Of a DNA stretch of 64,000 nucleotides, positions 26,663 through 35,304 are shown piece after piece. Location of the stretch: contig NZ_WNDO01000004.1 in the NCBI RefSeq assembly GCF_009912395.1, positions 1 through 64,000 on the forward strand, read 5' to 3'. How positions within the stretch are numbered: the first letter of the stretch is position 1; every line of letters starts with the position of its first letter. The stretch is from Luteibacter sp. (lineage in GTDB: Bacteria; Pseudomonadota; Gammaproteobacteria; Xanthomonadales; Rhodanobacteraceae). Below the pieces are notes generated by a model, which searched no databases, was not told the DNA's origin, and worked only from the letters and a program-made list of their open reading frames with translations. Both the position numbers and the translations under genes were made by a program.

Positions 26663-28060
26663 ATGCAAAGCATCCTCATCCAGCAGCGCCAGGCCCAGCA
26701 GGCGGAAGGTACGCCCAGCGCGGCCATCCGCATCGATCGCCTCGACCGGGTCATCGGCCTCCTGGTCGACCATGCCCGCGAGATCGCCGATGCCTTGAGT
26801 GACGACTTCGGTCACCGCTCGATTCAGGGCTCGCTGGTCACCGATGTCGCGGCCTCGATCGAACCGCTGAAGCACGCGAAGAACCATGTGCGCAGATGGA
26901 TGCGCCGTGAGCGCCGGGCTGTCACACCGGCAGCACTTGCCCTGCTGGGTGCACGAGCCTGGGTGGACTATCAGCCCAAGGGCGTGGTGGGCGTCATCGC
27001 CCCCTGGAACTTCCCTTTCAACCTCACCTTCTCGCCGTTGGCCGGCATCCTCGCCGCGGGTAACCGCGCGATGATCAAGCCCTCGGAATTCACGCCACGT
27101 TCGTCGGCGCTGATGCAGACGATGATCGCGAAGGCGTTCGATCCGGCCGAACTGGCGGTGGTGACGGGCGACCAGTCGATTGGCGAGACCTTCGCGGCGC
27201 TGCCCTTCGACCACCTGCTGTTCACCGGCGCGACCTCGGTGGCGAAGCATGTAATGCGCGCAGCGGCGGAAAACCTCGTGCCCGTGACGCTGGAACTGGG
27301 CGGCAAGTCGCCGGCCATCGTCGGTCCCGATGCCGATCTTGATCGCGTAGCCGAGCGCCTTCTGTTCGGCAAGACGCTCAATGCCGGGCAGATCTGCGTC
27401 GCTCCGGATTACGCATTGGTACCTCATGACAAGGTGGATGCATTCGCGAGTGCCTTGGCGCAGCGCTTCACGCTCATGTATCCCACCCTGCGCGGCAATG
27501 GCGATTACACGAGCATCGTCAACGAGCGGAATCTCGACCGTCTGCAAGGCTATCTCGCCGACGCGCGCGAGAAGGGCGCCACGGTGCGTTCCCTCGACGC
27601 GTCGGTCGATATCGTCGAGGACCGCAAGCTGCCCCTGCATCTCGTGATCGATCCCACGGACGACATGCGGGTGATGCGTGAGGAGATCTTCGGTCCCATC
27701 TTGCCGATCGTGCCGTACCGTCGACTCGACGACGCCATCGCTTATGTAAACGCCCGACCGCGCCCCCTCGCGCTCTACTGCTTTGGCGACGATCGCGCCA
27801 TGCAGGAACGGCTACTCGCCGATATCGTCGCGGGCGGTGTCACGATCAACGACACGGTGATGCACCTGACGATGGACAACCTGCCGTTCGGAGGCGTCGG
27901 TCCGTCGGGCATGGGGGCATACCACGGCTTCGACGGCTTCCGTACCTTCAGCCATGCGCGAAGCGTCTACCGTCAGGCCTGGTTCGACGTGGGCAAGCTG
28001 CTGCGTCCGCCGTACGGACGCGGTATCGACGCGGTGCTCAAGACGAAGATCCGGCGCTGA
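26663..28060 (+). CDS. Aldehyde dehydrogenase, coniferyl-aldehyde dehydrogenase type
   Basis: This 465-residue NAD(P)-dependent enzyme oxidises aldehydes to acids. It has the nucleotide-binding region VIAPWNFPFNL, the general-base Glu in VTLELGGKSP and the nucleophile in NAGQICVAPDY. The C-terminal NDTVMHLTMDNLPFGGVGPSGMGAYHG is characteristic of the short CalB-like class (about 460-475 residues). The true substrate may be an aromatic or a fatty aldehyde. It lies alone downstream of a REP pair, with no partner gene hinting at a pathway. Confidence 0.88.
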   Translation: MQSILIQQRQAQQAEGTPSAAIRIDRLDRVIGLLVDHAREIADALSDDFGHRSIQGSLVTDVAASIEPLKHAKNHVRRWMRRERRAVTPAALALLGARAWVDYQPKGVVGVIAPWNFPFNLTFSPLAGILAAGNRAMIKPSEFTPRSSALMQTMIAKAFDPAELAVVTGDQSIGETFAALPFDHLLFTGATSVAKHVMRAAAENLVPVTLELGGKSPAIVGPDADLDRVAERLLFGKTLNAGQICVAPDYALVPHDKVDAFASALAQRFTLMYPTLRGNGDYTSIVNERNLDRLQGYLADAREKGATVRSLDASVDIVEDRKLPLHLVIDPTDDMRVMREEIFGPILPIVPYRRLDDAIAYVNARPRPLALYCFGDDRAMQERLLADIVAGGVTINDTVMHLTMDNLPFGGVGPSGMGAYHGFDGFRTFSHARSVYRQAWFDVGKLLRPPYGRGIDAVLKTKIRR

Positions 28061-28158
28061 GCCGGGCACCCCGCGCGACGCTATTGATCCACATCGGTTC
28101 GATGCCGTAACGTCATCGCTCGCGCCGCGCGACTCCGCCCGGCCACAGGGGAAAACGT

Positions 28159-28902
28159 ATGGCACCGTTGGACTGGATCGTAGCGCACGATCCATTGGGC
28201 CCGTTCGCGTGGACGGCCCTGGGAGGGATGCTTGCCTGGATCGTATTCGTCGAGCCATGGCTGGGCGTGAAGGGGCATCGGCGCTTCCTCGCCGAACTGG
28301 GTCATGAGGACGACACCCGTCGGCGATTCTATCTTCGCTGGACGATCCTGCTGACCGCGCTCGGGAGCCTGGTACTGGTGGCATTCGCCGTCGTGCCGGG
28401 TTTGAACTGGTCGGCGCTGGGCATGCGCATGGACACCTCGCGTGTCGAACCCCAGATGATCGTTGCGCTGGCCGTTGGAGGCACCGCCGGTAGCTTGGTG
28501 GCGATGCTCATGGCGCGCCGCCGCGGCACGCCCCCGCCCATGATGGGCGATATCGTGGCCATGTTGCCGACGACTGGCGTCGAGCGCGGATACTTCATCC
28601 TGCTTTCGTTCGCCGCGGGGATCTTCGAAGAGATCGTCTGGCGGGGGATGGTCGTATTCGCGGTGTATGCGATCGCTCCGGATGCCGCGATCTACTGGCC
28701 CATCGCCATCTCGGCGGTGGTATTCGGCTTCGCTCATGTTTATCAAGGCAAGAGAGGCGTACTGGCGACGACCTTCCTTGGCGCCGTGCTCTGCTGGATG
28801 TATCTGTATTCGGGAAGCCTGCTGCTGCCGATGGTGCTTCATGTGCTGATCGACGTGCGGGCGGGATTCGCACGGCCGTTGCGTACCCCATTGCCCGCCT
28901 GA
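28159..28902 (+). CDS. CPBP family intramembrane metalloprotease (CAAX protease-like)
   Basis: 247 residues with about seven hydrophobic segments. The three CPBP motifs are present: EEIVWRG (Glu-Glu-x-x-x-Arg), FGFAHV and HVLIDVR. These intramembrane glutamic/metallo-endopeptidases cut membrane or prenylated substrates; in bacteria some serve bacteriocin self-immunity. AGGGG precedes ATG 28159. It lies 125 bases before the toxin-like gene pair, but a terminator-like hairpin lies between, so a link to the toxin is only possible. Confidence 0.88.
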   Translation: MAPLDWIVAHDPLGPFAWTALGGMLAWIVFVEPWLGVKGHRRFLAELGHEDDTRRRFYLRWTILLTALGSLVLVAFAVVPGLNWSALGMRMDTSRVEPQMIVALAVGGTAGSLVAMLMARRRGTPPPMMGDIVAMLPTTGVERGYFILLSFAAGIFEEIVWRGMVVFAVYAIAPDAAIYWPIAISAVVFGFAHVYQGKRGVLATTFLGAVLCWMYLYSGSLLLPMVLHVLIDVRAGFARPLRTPLPA

Positions 28903-28903
28903 C

Positions 28904-28949
28904 GAAGCCCCGCGTCCAGGGACGACCTCACGTAAAGCGCGGGGCCTTC
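28904..28949 (+). terminator. Terminator-like hairpin between the CPBP and toxin-like genes
   Basis: GAAGCCCCGCG and CGCGGGGCCTTC pair with one bulged G around a loop of 23 bases. No T-run follows, so termination would be weak or Rho-assisted. Confidence 0.5.
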
Positions 28950-29027
28950 ACGATCGCCCTGCGTTCAACGGCTTCGGTGTGACGGCAATGCTCCCATCAT
29001 GCGGACCTCGAAGGATGAGGCCGCGTC

Positions 29028-29855
29028 ATGAAGATACTGTTCGCCTGGGTTTGCCTGATAGGGATGTGGCCGGCCTGGGCCTATCCTCCGCCCGATCTCG
29101 TGTATCGCATGGACACGCGGTCGCCTGACGACATTTTCAGGAACGGTTTCATCCCCGTCGGCCACAACACGAATCTCTACGAACACGTGGAAGGCTTTAC
29201 GTGCTTTGGCGGAGATCGTACGTCGGGTTTCGTCGCGACCACGGACGACGAGTCGTTCGCCACGGGCTGGGGAAGCTGGTGGCTATCCAACGGCTCGCAT
29301 TTCTTCGTCTATCGCATACGACCCACGACGCAGTTCTACAGCACGACGGCCAGCTTGATGCATGCCTATCAATCCGAGGGCCGTGAGGCCTACCGGATGT
29401 TGGCCGATCGCTTCATCGGGCAGGGTGAATGGGTGTCTCGGGGAAGAATTCCCGCCTTAAGCATCGTCGATGCCACGGAGTACATCAGCCGCGGTTCGGG
29501 AGGTCTGCCGCCGACACGGGTCACGATCCATACCAATACAGGGTATGTCGAGGCGCCAGCTGAGGTGAATGTCCAGCCCTATCGATGGAATACGGAAGGT
29601 GACGGCTCGTCTTCGGTGGGCGGGCAACATGCACTTTGCGAGGCGGCCTGCCTTAATCCTTCGCTCGATGTCGTGCTGAACTTTCGTAGAAAGCGACAGG
29701 TGGACACCATCGACGATGCCACCTTGCACGTGGATTCATGCAGGAAGGCGGTATTCGGAAGGGTATCCGCCCTGATTGCATCGTTTGCCGATCCAAGCCT
29801 TGACGAGCATGCGGATGTCAAAGGCGTCGACACCATTCAAGGGAAGGAACCATGA
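29028..29855 (+). CDS. Secreted pertussis toxin S1-like ADP-ribosyltransferase (putative AB5 toxin A subunit)
   Basis: 275 residues with a signal peptide cut about residue 18 (AWA before YPPPD). The mature N-terminus reads LVYRMDTRSPDDIFRNGF, closely like pertussis toxin S1, where R-STS-E enzymes bind NAD with this Arg (Arg27). His53 in YEHVEGFTC aligns with catalytic His35 of S1, and Cys59 with its disulfide Cys41. FVATT (68-72) takes the STS place; FVYRIRPTTQFYS aligns with the next S1 strand. Gln132-Gly-Glu134 in GQGEWVSRGRIP matches the S1 Q-x-E catalytic pair. Candidate disulfide partners are Cys204, Cys208 and Cys238. ATGA overlap joins it to the B-like gene. Local G/C is lower than neighbours (33 of 60 at 29401-29460). 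Enzyme class is well supported; target and host are unknown. Confidence 0.8.
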   Translation: MKILFAWVCLIGMWPAWAYPPPDLVYRMDTRSPDDIFRNGFIPVGHNTNLYEHVEGFTCFGGDRTSGFVATTDDESFATGWGSWWLSNGSHFFVYRIRPTTQFYSTTASLMHAYQSEGREAYRMLADRFIGQGEWVSRGRIPALSIVDATEYISRGSGGLPPTRVTIHTNTGYVEAPAEVNVQPYRWNTEGDGSSSVGGQHALCEAACLNPSLDVVLNFRRKRQVDTIDDATLHVDSCRKAVFGRVSALIASFADPSLDEHADVKGVDTIQGKEP

Positions 29856-30235
29856 CTCACATGAAAGCCAGTTTCCATGTACGGAGAACAGCCACCGTCA
29901 GCGTTTCGTTGATGCTGGCATGCGCGGCTGCCAACGCCCACGAGCTCAACGTCAGACCGTCACCCGGCAATACCGTAAATACACCGATGAACATCGCCAT
30001 GGAGTCGCAGGGATTCACATGCCAGGTGACGGTCGAGAGCGTATGGATCAGCGCAGGCGAATCCGTCTATGCGGCCTTCTCGAACGACAAGATCTGGTAT
30101 CGCGTAAAGAAGGCCGCCATGCTTCCCTTGCTTTATACGGCCTACTCCATGGGGCGGAAGGTCTGTTATCAAACCCGGGGCGACGCGATAAACGGCATCG
30201 ATGTCAATATCATTTTCCTGGATCCGCGACCGTGA
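29852..30235 (+). CDS. Putative secreted B subunit of an AB5-type toxin (OB-fold-like)
   Basis: 127 residues with a signal peptide ending ANA before HELNV (about residue 29), leaving about 98 residues, the size of pertussis S5 and cholera B chains. Two cysteines (57 and 105) could form the disulfide. W82 with the helix AAMLPLLYTAYSMGRKV then a strand resembles the W..ML....AY....R pattern of S5 and the ASF..L.NQA..FY.TGQ.V helix of SubB/PltB. These B chains form pentamers that bind glycans. ATG 29852 overlaps the A gene stop and follows AAGGGAAGGAA; a second ATG three codons in is possible. The B-subunit call rests on size, export, helix pattern and coupling to the A gene. Confidence 0.55.
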   Translation: MTHMKASFHVRRTATVSVSLMLACAAANAHELNVRPSPGNTVNTPMNIAMESQGFTCQVTVESVWISAGESVYAAFSNDKIWYRVKKAAMLPLLYTAYSMGRKVCYQTRGDAINGIDVNIIFLDPRP

Positions 30236-30265
30236 TTTCGGTTGTGTCACTCTTGCAACCTCCCT

Positions 30266-30344
30266 GTAGGAGCGCGCTTGCGCGCGACCCGCGGCAGCGG
30301 GCCAGATTGCCGCTGCCGCGAGTCGCGCGCAAGCGCGCTCCTAC
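30266..30344. repeat. REP pair
   Basis: The same GTAGGAGCGCGC unit and its reverse complement, here with an additional inner inverted repeat (CGCGGCAGCGG and CCGCTGCCGCG). It begins 31 bases after the B-like gene. A further small dyad ATCGCCGA-TCGTA-TCGGCGAT lies at 30370-30390. Confidence 0.9.
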
Positions 30345-30397
30345 AGGTGAAACGGGATCGCGAGCACCCATCGCCGATCGTATCGGCGATTCCCCAT

Positions 30398-30425
30398 AAA
30401 AAAGGGCCCTTGCGGGCCCTTTTTC
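30398..30425. terminator. Terminator of the transaldolase gene
   Basis: AAAAAAGGGCCC-TTGC-GGGCCCTTTTT stem with runs on both sides, about 20 bases after the tal stop on the minus strand and usable from the toxin side too. Confidence 0.9.
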
Positions 30426-30445
30426 ATTTGCTTTTCGCTTACGCC

Positions 30446-31399
30446 TTACAGCTTCGCGCCAAGCAGTTCTTCCAGCTTGCGCTGGTCGACGGCGAACTTG
30501 CGGATGCCTTCGGCGAGCTTGTCGGTGGCCATCGCGTTTTCGTTGTGGCCCCAGCGGAACTTCGCTTCGGTGAGCTTGGCCGGCGCGGCTTCGTTGCGTC
30601 CGGCGTCCTTCAGCGCGAGCGGCAGGTCGGCGGTGGTTTCGTCCAGTTCCTTGAGCAGCTCCGGCGAGATGGTCAGGCGGTCGCAGCCGGCGAGGGCCTG
30701 GATCTGGCCGATGTTGCGGAAGCTGGCGCCCATCACCACAGTCTTGTAGCCGTGCAGCTTGTAGTAGTCGTAGATACGACGGACCGACTGCACGCCCGGG
30801 TCTTCGGCAGGGGCGTAGGTCTTCTTGTCGGTGTTGGCGACATACCAGTCGAAGATACGGCCGACGAACGGCGAGATCAGGAACACGCCGGCCTCGGCGC
30901 AGGCCACGGCCTGTTCGAAGCTGAAGAGCAGCGTCAGGTTGCAGTCGATGCCGTCCTTCTGCAGCTTCTCGGCGGCCTTGATGCCTTCCCAGGTGGAGGC
31001 CAGCTTGATGAGGACGCGATCGCGCTTGATGCCGATCTCTTCGTACATGCCGATCAGGCGCTTGGCCTTGGCGATGGAGGCCTCTTCGTCGAACGACAGG
31101 CGGGCGTCCACTTCGGTGGAGACGCGGCCCGGCACGAGCTTGAGGATTTCGCGGCCGACCAGCACGGCCAGGCGGTCGCCAGCATCGATCAGCTGCTGGT
31201 CGCGGTCCTTGCTCTGGCCCTTGGCCCACTGCACGGCTTCGTCGATGTAGCCCGCGTAGGTCGGGATACCGGCGGCCTTGAGCAGCAGCGACGGGTTGGT
31301 GGTGGCGTCCTGCGGCTTGTACTTCTCGATGGCCGAGATGTCGCCCGTGTCGGCGACGACGGTGGTGATCTTGCGGAGTTGTTCGAGTTGGGTGGTCAC
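30446..31399 (-). CDS. tal: Transaldolase (TalB type)
   Basis: A 317-residue enzyme of the non-oxidative pentose phosphate pathway that moves a dihydroxyacetone unit between sugar phosphates. It shows [13 protein letters not shown], the Schiff-base Lys in [22 protein letters not shown] and [10 protein letters not shown], all standard for the E. coli TalB class. The start is GTG at 31399. Length matches exactly (about 317). Confidence 0.95.
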   Translation of the reverse strand: MTTQLEQLRKITTVVADTGDISAIEKYKPQDATTNPSLLLKAAGIPTYAGYIDEAVQWAKGQSKDRDQQLIDAGDRLAVLVGREILKLVPGRVSTEVDARLSFDEEASIAKAKRLIGMYEEIGIKRDRVLIKLASTWEGIKAAEKLQKDGIDCNLTLLFSFEQAVACAEAGVFLISPFVGRIFDWYVANTDKKTYAPAEDPGVQSVRRIYDYYKLHGYKTVVMGASFRNIGQIQALAGCDRLTISPELLKELDETTADLPLALKDAGRNEAAPAKLTEAKFRWGHNENAMATDKLAEGIRKFAVDQRKLEELLGAKL

Positions 31400-31486
31400 G
31401 TCAGGGGTTCCGTTACCGGGGAGATGTCACATTGTCGCGCCGATGGGCGACAGGAGATAGGCGTCCGATGATATCGGGTCGATTGT

Positions 31487-33661
31487 TCAATATAGGTCGA
31501 TGGGGTCGACATCAAGAGACCAGCGCACTTTGCGGGCCGACGGCAGGCTCGTGAGGGCGTGCTGCCAGGGGCGCAGGAAGGCGTGCAGGCGCGCGCGGGT
31601 CGCCGATTCCACGACCAGTTGGCCACGATGGCGGCCGGCCCGCAGCGGCATCGGGGCGGGCATGGGGCCGGCGATGCGCAGGTTGCCCGGGTCGCCGATG
31701 GCCGCATGCGCCTCGGCGAGGAACGTATCGACCTCCGGGCGTCCGTGCGCGTCCGCGCGCAGCAGCACCTGGTGGGAGAACGGGGGCAGTTCGAGCAGGC
31801 GGCGCTCTTCGAGCAGGCCGGTCGCCACCGCCCCGTAGCCGCCACGGAGCAGGGCGTGCAGCATGGGATGGTCGGGGTGGTGGGTCTGTAGCAGGACATT
31901 GCCGGGCTTGCTCGCGCGCCCCGCGCGTCCGGCCACCTGCACAACCAGCTGGGCGAGTCGTTCGCTGGCGCGGAAGTCGACACTGTGCAGCCCTTCGTCC
32001 ACGCCGACGATGGCGACGAGGGTGAGGTTGGGCAGGTCGTGGCCCTTGGCCAGCATCTGCGTGCCGACCAGGATCGCCGGCTTGTCGTCGCGCAGGCTAT
32101 CGAGGATTTCGCCGAAGGCTTCACGTCGCCGTGTCGTTTCGCGGTCGATCCGCACCACGGGTATCTCGGGAAAGCGCTCGGCCAGGGCCTCTTCCAGGCG
32201 TTCGGTGCCCTGGCCCTGCGGGCTGAGGTTGGCGGAGCCGCAGGACGGGCACGCCGACGGTACCGAGAGGACGTTCTCGCAGTGGTGGCAGACCAGCCGA
32301 CGCTTGCCGGCATGCAGCGTCATGGGGCGGTCGCAGCGTGGGCAGTCGGCATGCCAGCCGCAGTCGTGACACAGCAGCACGGGGGCGTAACCGCGGCGAT
32401 TGCGGAACACCAGCGCCTGCTCACCGCGTCCGACGCAGGCGGCGACTGCATTGACCAGGGTGGGTGACAAGCCGTGGTCGAGACGCTGCGCGCGCATGTC
32501 GACGATCTGTACGCGCGTGGGCTGGGTGGCGCCCGGACGGGCGCGCAACAGCAACGAGCGGTAACGCCCGGCCTCGACATTGGCGAGCGTTTCCAGTGAG
32601 GGCGTGGCAGAGCCAAGCACCACCGGGACGCCATGCGCACGGGCGCGCACCAGGGCCAGATCACGGGCGTGGTAGCGAAAGCCTTCCTGCTGCTTATAGG
32701 AAGGGTCGTGCTCCTCGTCGACGATGATCAGGCCGGCCGTCGGCAACGGCGTGAACACCGCCGAACGCGTGCCGATGACCACGCGGGCGGTGCCGTTGCG
32801 GGCCCGCAGCCAGGCGCGGGCCCGGTCGCCTTCGGCGAGGTTCGAGTGCAACACCTCGATCGTGACGCCGAGGCGTTCGCGCAGGCGCCGCACGGTCTGC
32901 GGCGCCAGGCCGATCTCGGGGACCAGCAGCAGGGTCTGCTTGCCTTCGGCCAGGGCGCGTTCGATCAGCGCGAGGTAGACCTCGGTCTTGCCACTGCCGG
33001 TGACGCCATCGAGCAGGTAGGGCTGGAAGCGGCCGAAGCCTTCGCCGATCGCCGCGACGGCGGTGGCCTGTTCGTCGCTGAGCGTGGGGCCCGGCGCGGG
33101 CGACGCGGGAAGGCCGCCATCCTCCACCTCGCGCTTCTCCACCAGCCCGGCGTCGAGCAGCCGGCGCGCGGCGGCGCGCCAGTCCGGCAGCGCGAGGCCG
33201 AGTTCGTCGGCGGCGCGGGGGCCGTCGTACAGCGCGTCGAGCAAGGCGGCCGAGCCGCCCTTGCGGCTGCGCGCGTCGCGGGCGCTGCGGCCCTGGGTCG
33301 TCAGTGCCCAGACTTCGCGCCCGGTGGCCGGCAGGGGACGCGGTTCGCGCAGCGCGAGCGGCAGGGCGTTGGCTACGGCTTCGCCGGGCGCGCCCGCCCA
33401 GTAGTCCGCCGCCCAGGCCAGGGTGGCGAGCAGTTCGGCGTCGAGCAAGGGCGCGTCGTCGAGGATCTCGTGGGCGCGCTTGAGCCGTTTGGCACCGACC
33501 GCCGCCTCCGCCGCCGGATCGACCACCACGCCCACCATCTCGCCCTTGCCGAAGGGTACGCACACGCGGGATCCCGCCTGGGCGCTGCCTGCCTCCGGAG
33601 GCAGATAGTCGAACAGGGTCAGCAGGGGAACCGGCAGGGCGACGCGGAGGACGAGAGTCAT
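31487..33661 (-). CDS. priA: Primosomal protein N' (replication restart helicase PriA)
   Basis: A 724-residue 3'-5' DNA helicase that reloads DnaB at stalled forks. It has an N-terminal DNA-binding domain (LFDYLPPEAG..), Walker A GVTGSGKTEVY, DEEH box VDEEHDPSYKQQ and paired zinc-binding cysteines in LLCHDCGWHADCPRCDRP and CHHCENVLSVPSACPSCGS. The helicase motif GTQMLAKGHDLPNL is present. Transcription is leftward; a palindrome overlapping a TTGACC lies 36 bases upstream, and DnaA boxes lie 135 bases upstream. Confidence 0.95.
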   Translation of the reverse strand: MTLVLRVALPVPLLTLFDYLPPEAGSAQAGSRVCVPFGKGEMVGVVVDPAAEAAVGAKRLKRAHEILDDAPLLDAELLATLAWAADYWAGAPGEAVANALPLALREPRPLPATGREVWALTTQGRSARDARSRKGGSAALLDALYDGPRAADELGLALPDWRAAARRLLDAGLVEKREVEDGGLPASPAPGPTLSDEQATAVAAIGEGFGRFQPYLLDGVTGSGKTEVYLALIERALAEGKQTLLLVPEIGLAPQTVRRLRERLGVTIEVLHSNLAEGDRARAWLRARNGTARVVIGTRSAVFTPLPTAGLIIVDEEHDPSYKQQEGFRYHARDLALVRARAHGVPVVLGSATPSLETLANVEAGRYRSLLLRARPGATQPTRVQIVDMRAQRLDHGLSPTLVNAVAACVGRGEQALVFRNRRGYAPVLLCHDCGWHADCPRCDRPMTLHAGKRRLVCHHCENVLSVPSACPSCGSANLSPQGQGTERLEEALAERFPEIPVVRIDRETTRRREAFGEILDSLRDDKPAILVGTQMLAKGHDLPNLTLVAIVGVDEGLHSVDFRASERLAQLVVQVAGRAGRASKPGNVLLQTHHPDHPMLHALLRGGYGAVATGLLEERRLLELPPFSHQVLLRADAHGRPEVDTFLAEAHAAIGDPGNLRIAGPMPAPMPLRAGRHRGQLVVESATRARLHAFLRPWQHALTSLPSARKVRWSLDVDPIDLY

Positions 33662-33795
33662 TCGGGCCCTAGTTTAATGGGATATGCCGATTGTGCTGGT
33701 CAATGATTGACCACGATCACATGGGCTTGGACCCACATCGCATGCGTCGAAAGAGGAATGGCAGGTAAGTGCCCGGCCCCCGGACGGTTTCAGGG

Positions 33796-33830
33796 TTATC
33801 CACAGGAGCTGTGGATAAGTCTGTGGATGA
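33796..33830. promoter_or_regulatory. DnaA-box cluster (two perfect, one near-perfect)
   Basis: TTATCCACA at 33796-33804 and TGTGGATAA at 33810-33818 are perfect consensus boxes in inverted orientation five bases apart. TGTGGATGA at 33822-33830 has one mismatch. In a G/C-rich genome such a cluster is unlikely by chance. Confidence 0.75.
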
Positions 33831-33900
33831 GGGTCGGATGGAGGGGGTCCAAGGCGCACCGTTGAGCCTTTCGGGTTAGCTTGGGTACATTTTAACCAAG

Positions 33901-33922
33901 CTGAAATATTTCAATATTTCAG
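33901..33922. promoter_or_regulatory. AT-rich palindrome
   Basis: CTGAAATATT-TC-AATATTTCAG has perfect 10-base arms, inside an AT-rich stretch from about 33887 to 33960 that stands out from the G/C-rich surroundings. It may be an operator or an easily melted segment. Confidence 0.5.
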
Positions 33923-34031
33923 GCACTTAAAATTTCGACGAGAAAAGGGTTCACCGGATGTGGCCAAAACCTTGACAAAGGCGAAGGCGTCCGGCGGCCT
34001 GTGTGCAACTCTCCGTTGCTAGGAAGAAATC

Positions 34032-35213
34032 CTAGTGCGTCAGCCCGATCACCATGGCGATGAGGAGGGCGAACATCAGTAGCCAGAAATAGACGCTGCC
34101 TATCAACCAGTACTTGAGGATAGTCATCGGCCATCCTTGCCGGTAGACCCGTTTCTGCATCACCAGCAGGTACACCGGCATCCAGATCGCGATGGCCCAC
34201 TGGACCAGGCCGATGGCGGTCGCGGCGATGCCCACATGGGGGGCGAGCGCACTTCGGGCAAAGCCCAGCAGCATCAACAGCAACAGGCCCAGGAACAGGA
34301 AGGCATGGCTGTGCAGCGCCACGATCAGGTGTTCCATGTAGAGGCGGCGGCGGAACAGGTAGAACACCTTCAGCAGCAGGGCGAAGACCGGGACCATCAC
34401 GAACATGGTCAGCGGCAGCACGCCGAACACGCCCTCGACGATCCGGTGAATCGCCTCGTCCTGTTCGGGGCCGGGGTGTCGGGCCTGGCGGATGTTGTTG
34501 CGCAGGCGGCCCAGCGATGCGGTAAGCCGCTGGTTGACGGCATCGGGAAGCCAGCCGATCGCCACGGTGTTGTGTTCGTCCAGCAGGTCGGCCTCCGAGG
34601 TCCAGCCCACGGTGACCTTCGGCGTGCCCTGGGCGGGCGCGGCGGGTTCCGGTTCCGCGGCCAGCAGGGGCGCCCCCAGTTCCTGGAGACGCTTGTTCGC
34701 GCTGTCACGGATCTGCCCGCGGGCGGTGGCGATGCCCATCTTGGCCAGTCCAGGCACCGCCGGGTCGGACTCCGTGCGGCGCAGGTCGCGGATCTGGTCG
34801 TCGTAGAGTTCATGGACTTCGTCGGCGGTACCGGCGGCGGCGAACGCGCCGAGCGCCTCCTTGGACGTGCTGTCCCCGTGGCCGCTGAAATGCGTGCCGT
34901 TGACCGCCACGTGCACGAAGAAGAACGCCATGAGGCAGAACACGAACATCAGGCGGAAGGGCGCGATGTAGCGCACGCGACGGCCCGAGAAGTACTCCAG
35001 GGTCAGGAAGCCAGGCTTGGTGAAAAGCGGAGGCACGGTATGGACGATGCGCTCGTCCATGTGGAAGAAGATGTCGCCGGCGTCCTCGAGCAGGTGCGCC
35101 ATGGGGCGCAGCACGCTATGGATGGACTGTCCGCACTCGTGACAGAAATGGCCCTGCAATGGGGCCGAACAATTCGCGCACATCAACACCGGCGCCGTTT
35201 CCAGCTCCTTCAT
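34032..35213 (-). CDS. DUF3667-type membrane protein with N-terminal zinc ribbon
   Basis: 393 residues starting with a zinc-ribbon CANCSAPLQGHFCHECGQ (two CxxC pairs), followed by TVPPLFTKPGFLTLEYFSGRRVRYIAPFRLMF, the signature of the DUF3667 family. One membrane segment precedes a soluble insertion of about 140 residues, and about four segments close the chain. The role is unknown; the family is widespread in xanthomonads and Bacteroidetes. GGGGAG precedes the ATG. Neighbours give no functional hint. Confidence 0.85.
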   Translation of the reverse strand: MKELETAPVLMCANCSAPLQGHFCHECGQSIHSVLRPMAHLLEDAGDIFFHMDERIVHTVPPLFTKPGFLTLEYFSGRRVRYIAPFRLMFVFCLMAFFFVHVAVNGTHFSGHGDSTSKEALGAFAAAGTADEVHELYDDQIRDLRRTESDPAVPGLAKMGIATARGQIRDSANKRLQELGAPLLAAEPEPAAPAQGTPKVTVGWTSEADLLDEHNTVAIGWLPDAVNQRLTASLGRLRNNIRQARHPGPEQDEAIHRIVEGVFGVLPLTMFVMVPVFALLLKVFYLFRRRLYMEHLIVALHSHAFLFLGLLLLMLLGFARSALAPHVGIAATAIGLVQWAIAIWMPVYLLVMQKRVYRQGWPMTILKYWLIGSVYFWLLMFALLIAMVIGLTH

Positions 35214-35304
35214 GCCCCTACTCCCCAGTTGGGTTCCCCTCGCAGGTGCGGATCATGGCACGGCAGCGGCTACAATGGAGGGCCATACACGGTAGTTCCG
35301 AGCC

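Larger units (their letters stand above)
33662..34031. other. Intergenic region with DnaA boxes and AT-rich dyads upstream of priA
   Basis: No gene is visible in these 370 bases. From left: TGGTCAATGATTGACCA palindrome (33697-33713); CTTGGACCC at 33726 whose inverse GGGTCCAAG returns at 33845; three DnaA boxes (33796-33830); AGCTTGG/CCAAGCT dyad (33878-33902); a 22-base AT-rich palindrome (33901-33922). It combines upstream sequences of priA with the 3' flank of the next minus-strand gene. Confidence 0.7.

Noticed and set aside
28159-28902. CPBP protease as immunity protein of the toxin operon
   Set aside because: Some CPBP proteins give bacteriocin immunity, but a hairpin separates the genes, and AB5 toxins act on eukaryotic cells and need no immunity. 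The proximity is probably chance.
33662-34031. Main chromosomal origin (oriC)
   Set aside because: Only three DnaA boxes, and neither dnaA, dnaN nor rpmH is adjacent. Kept only as a DnaA-box cluster.
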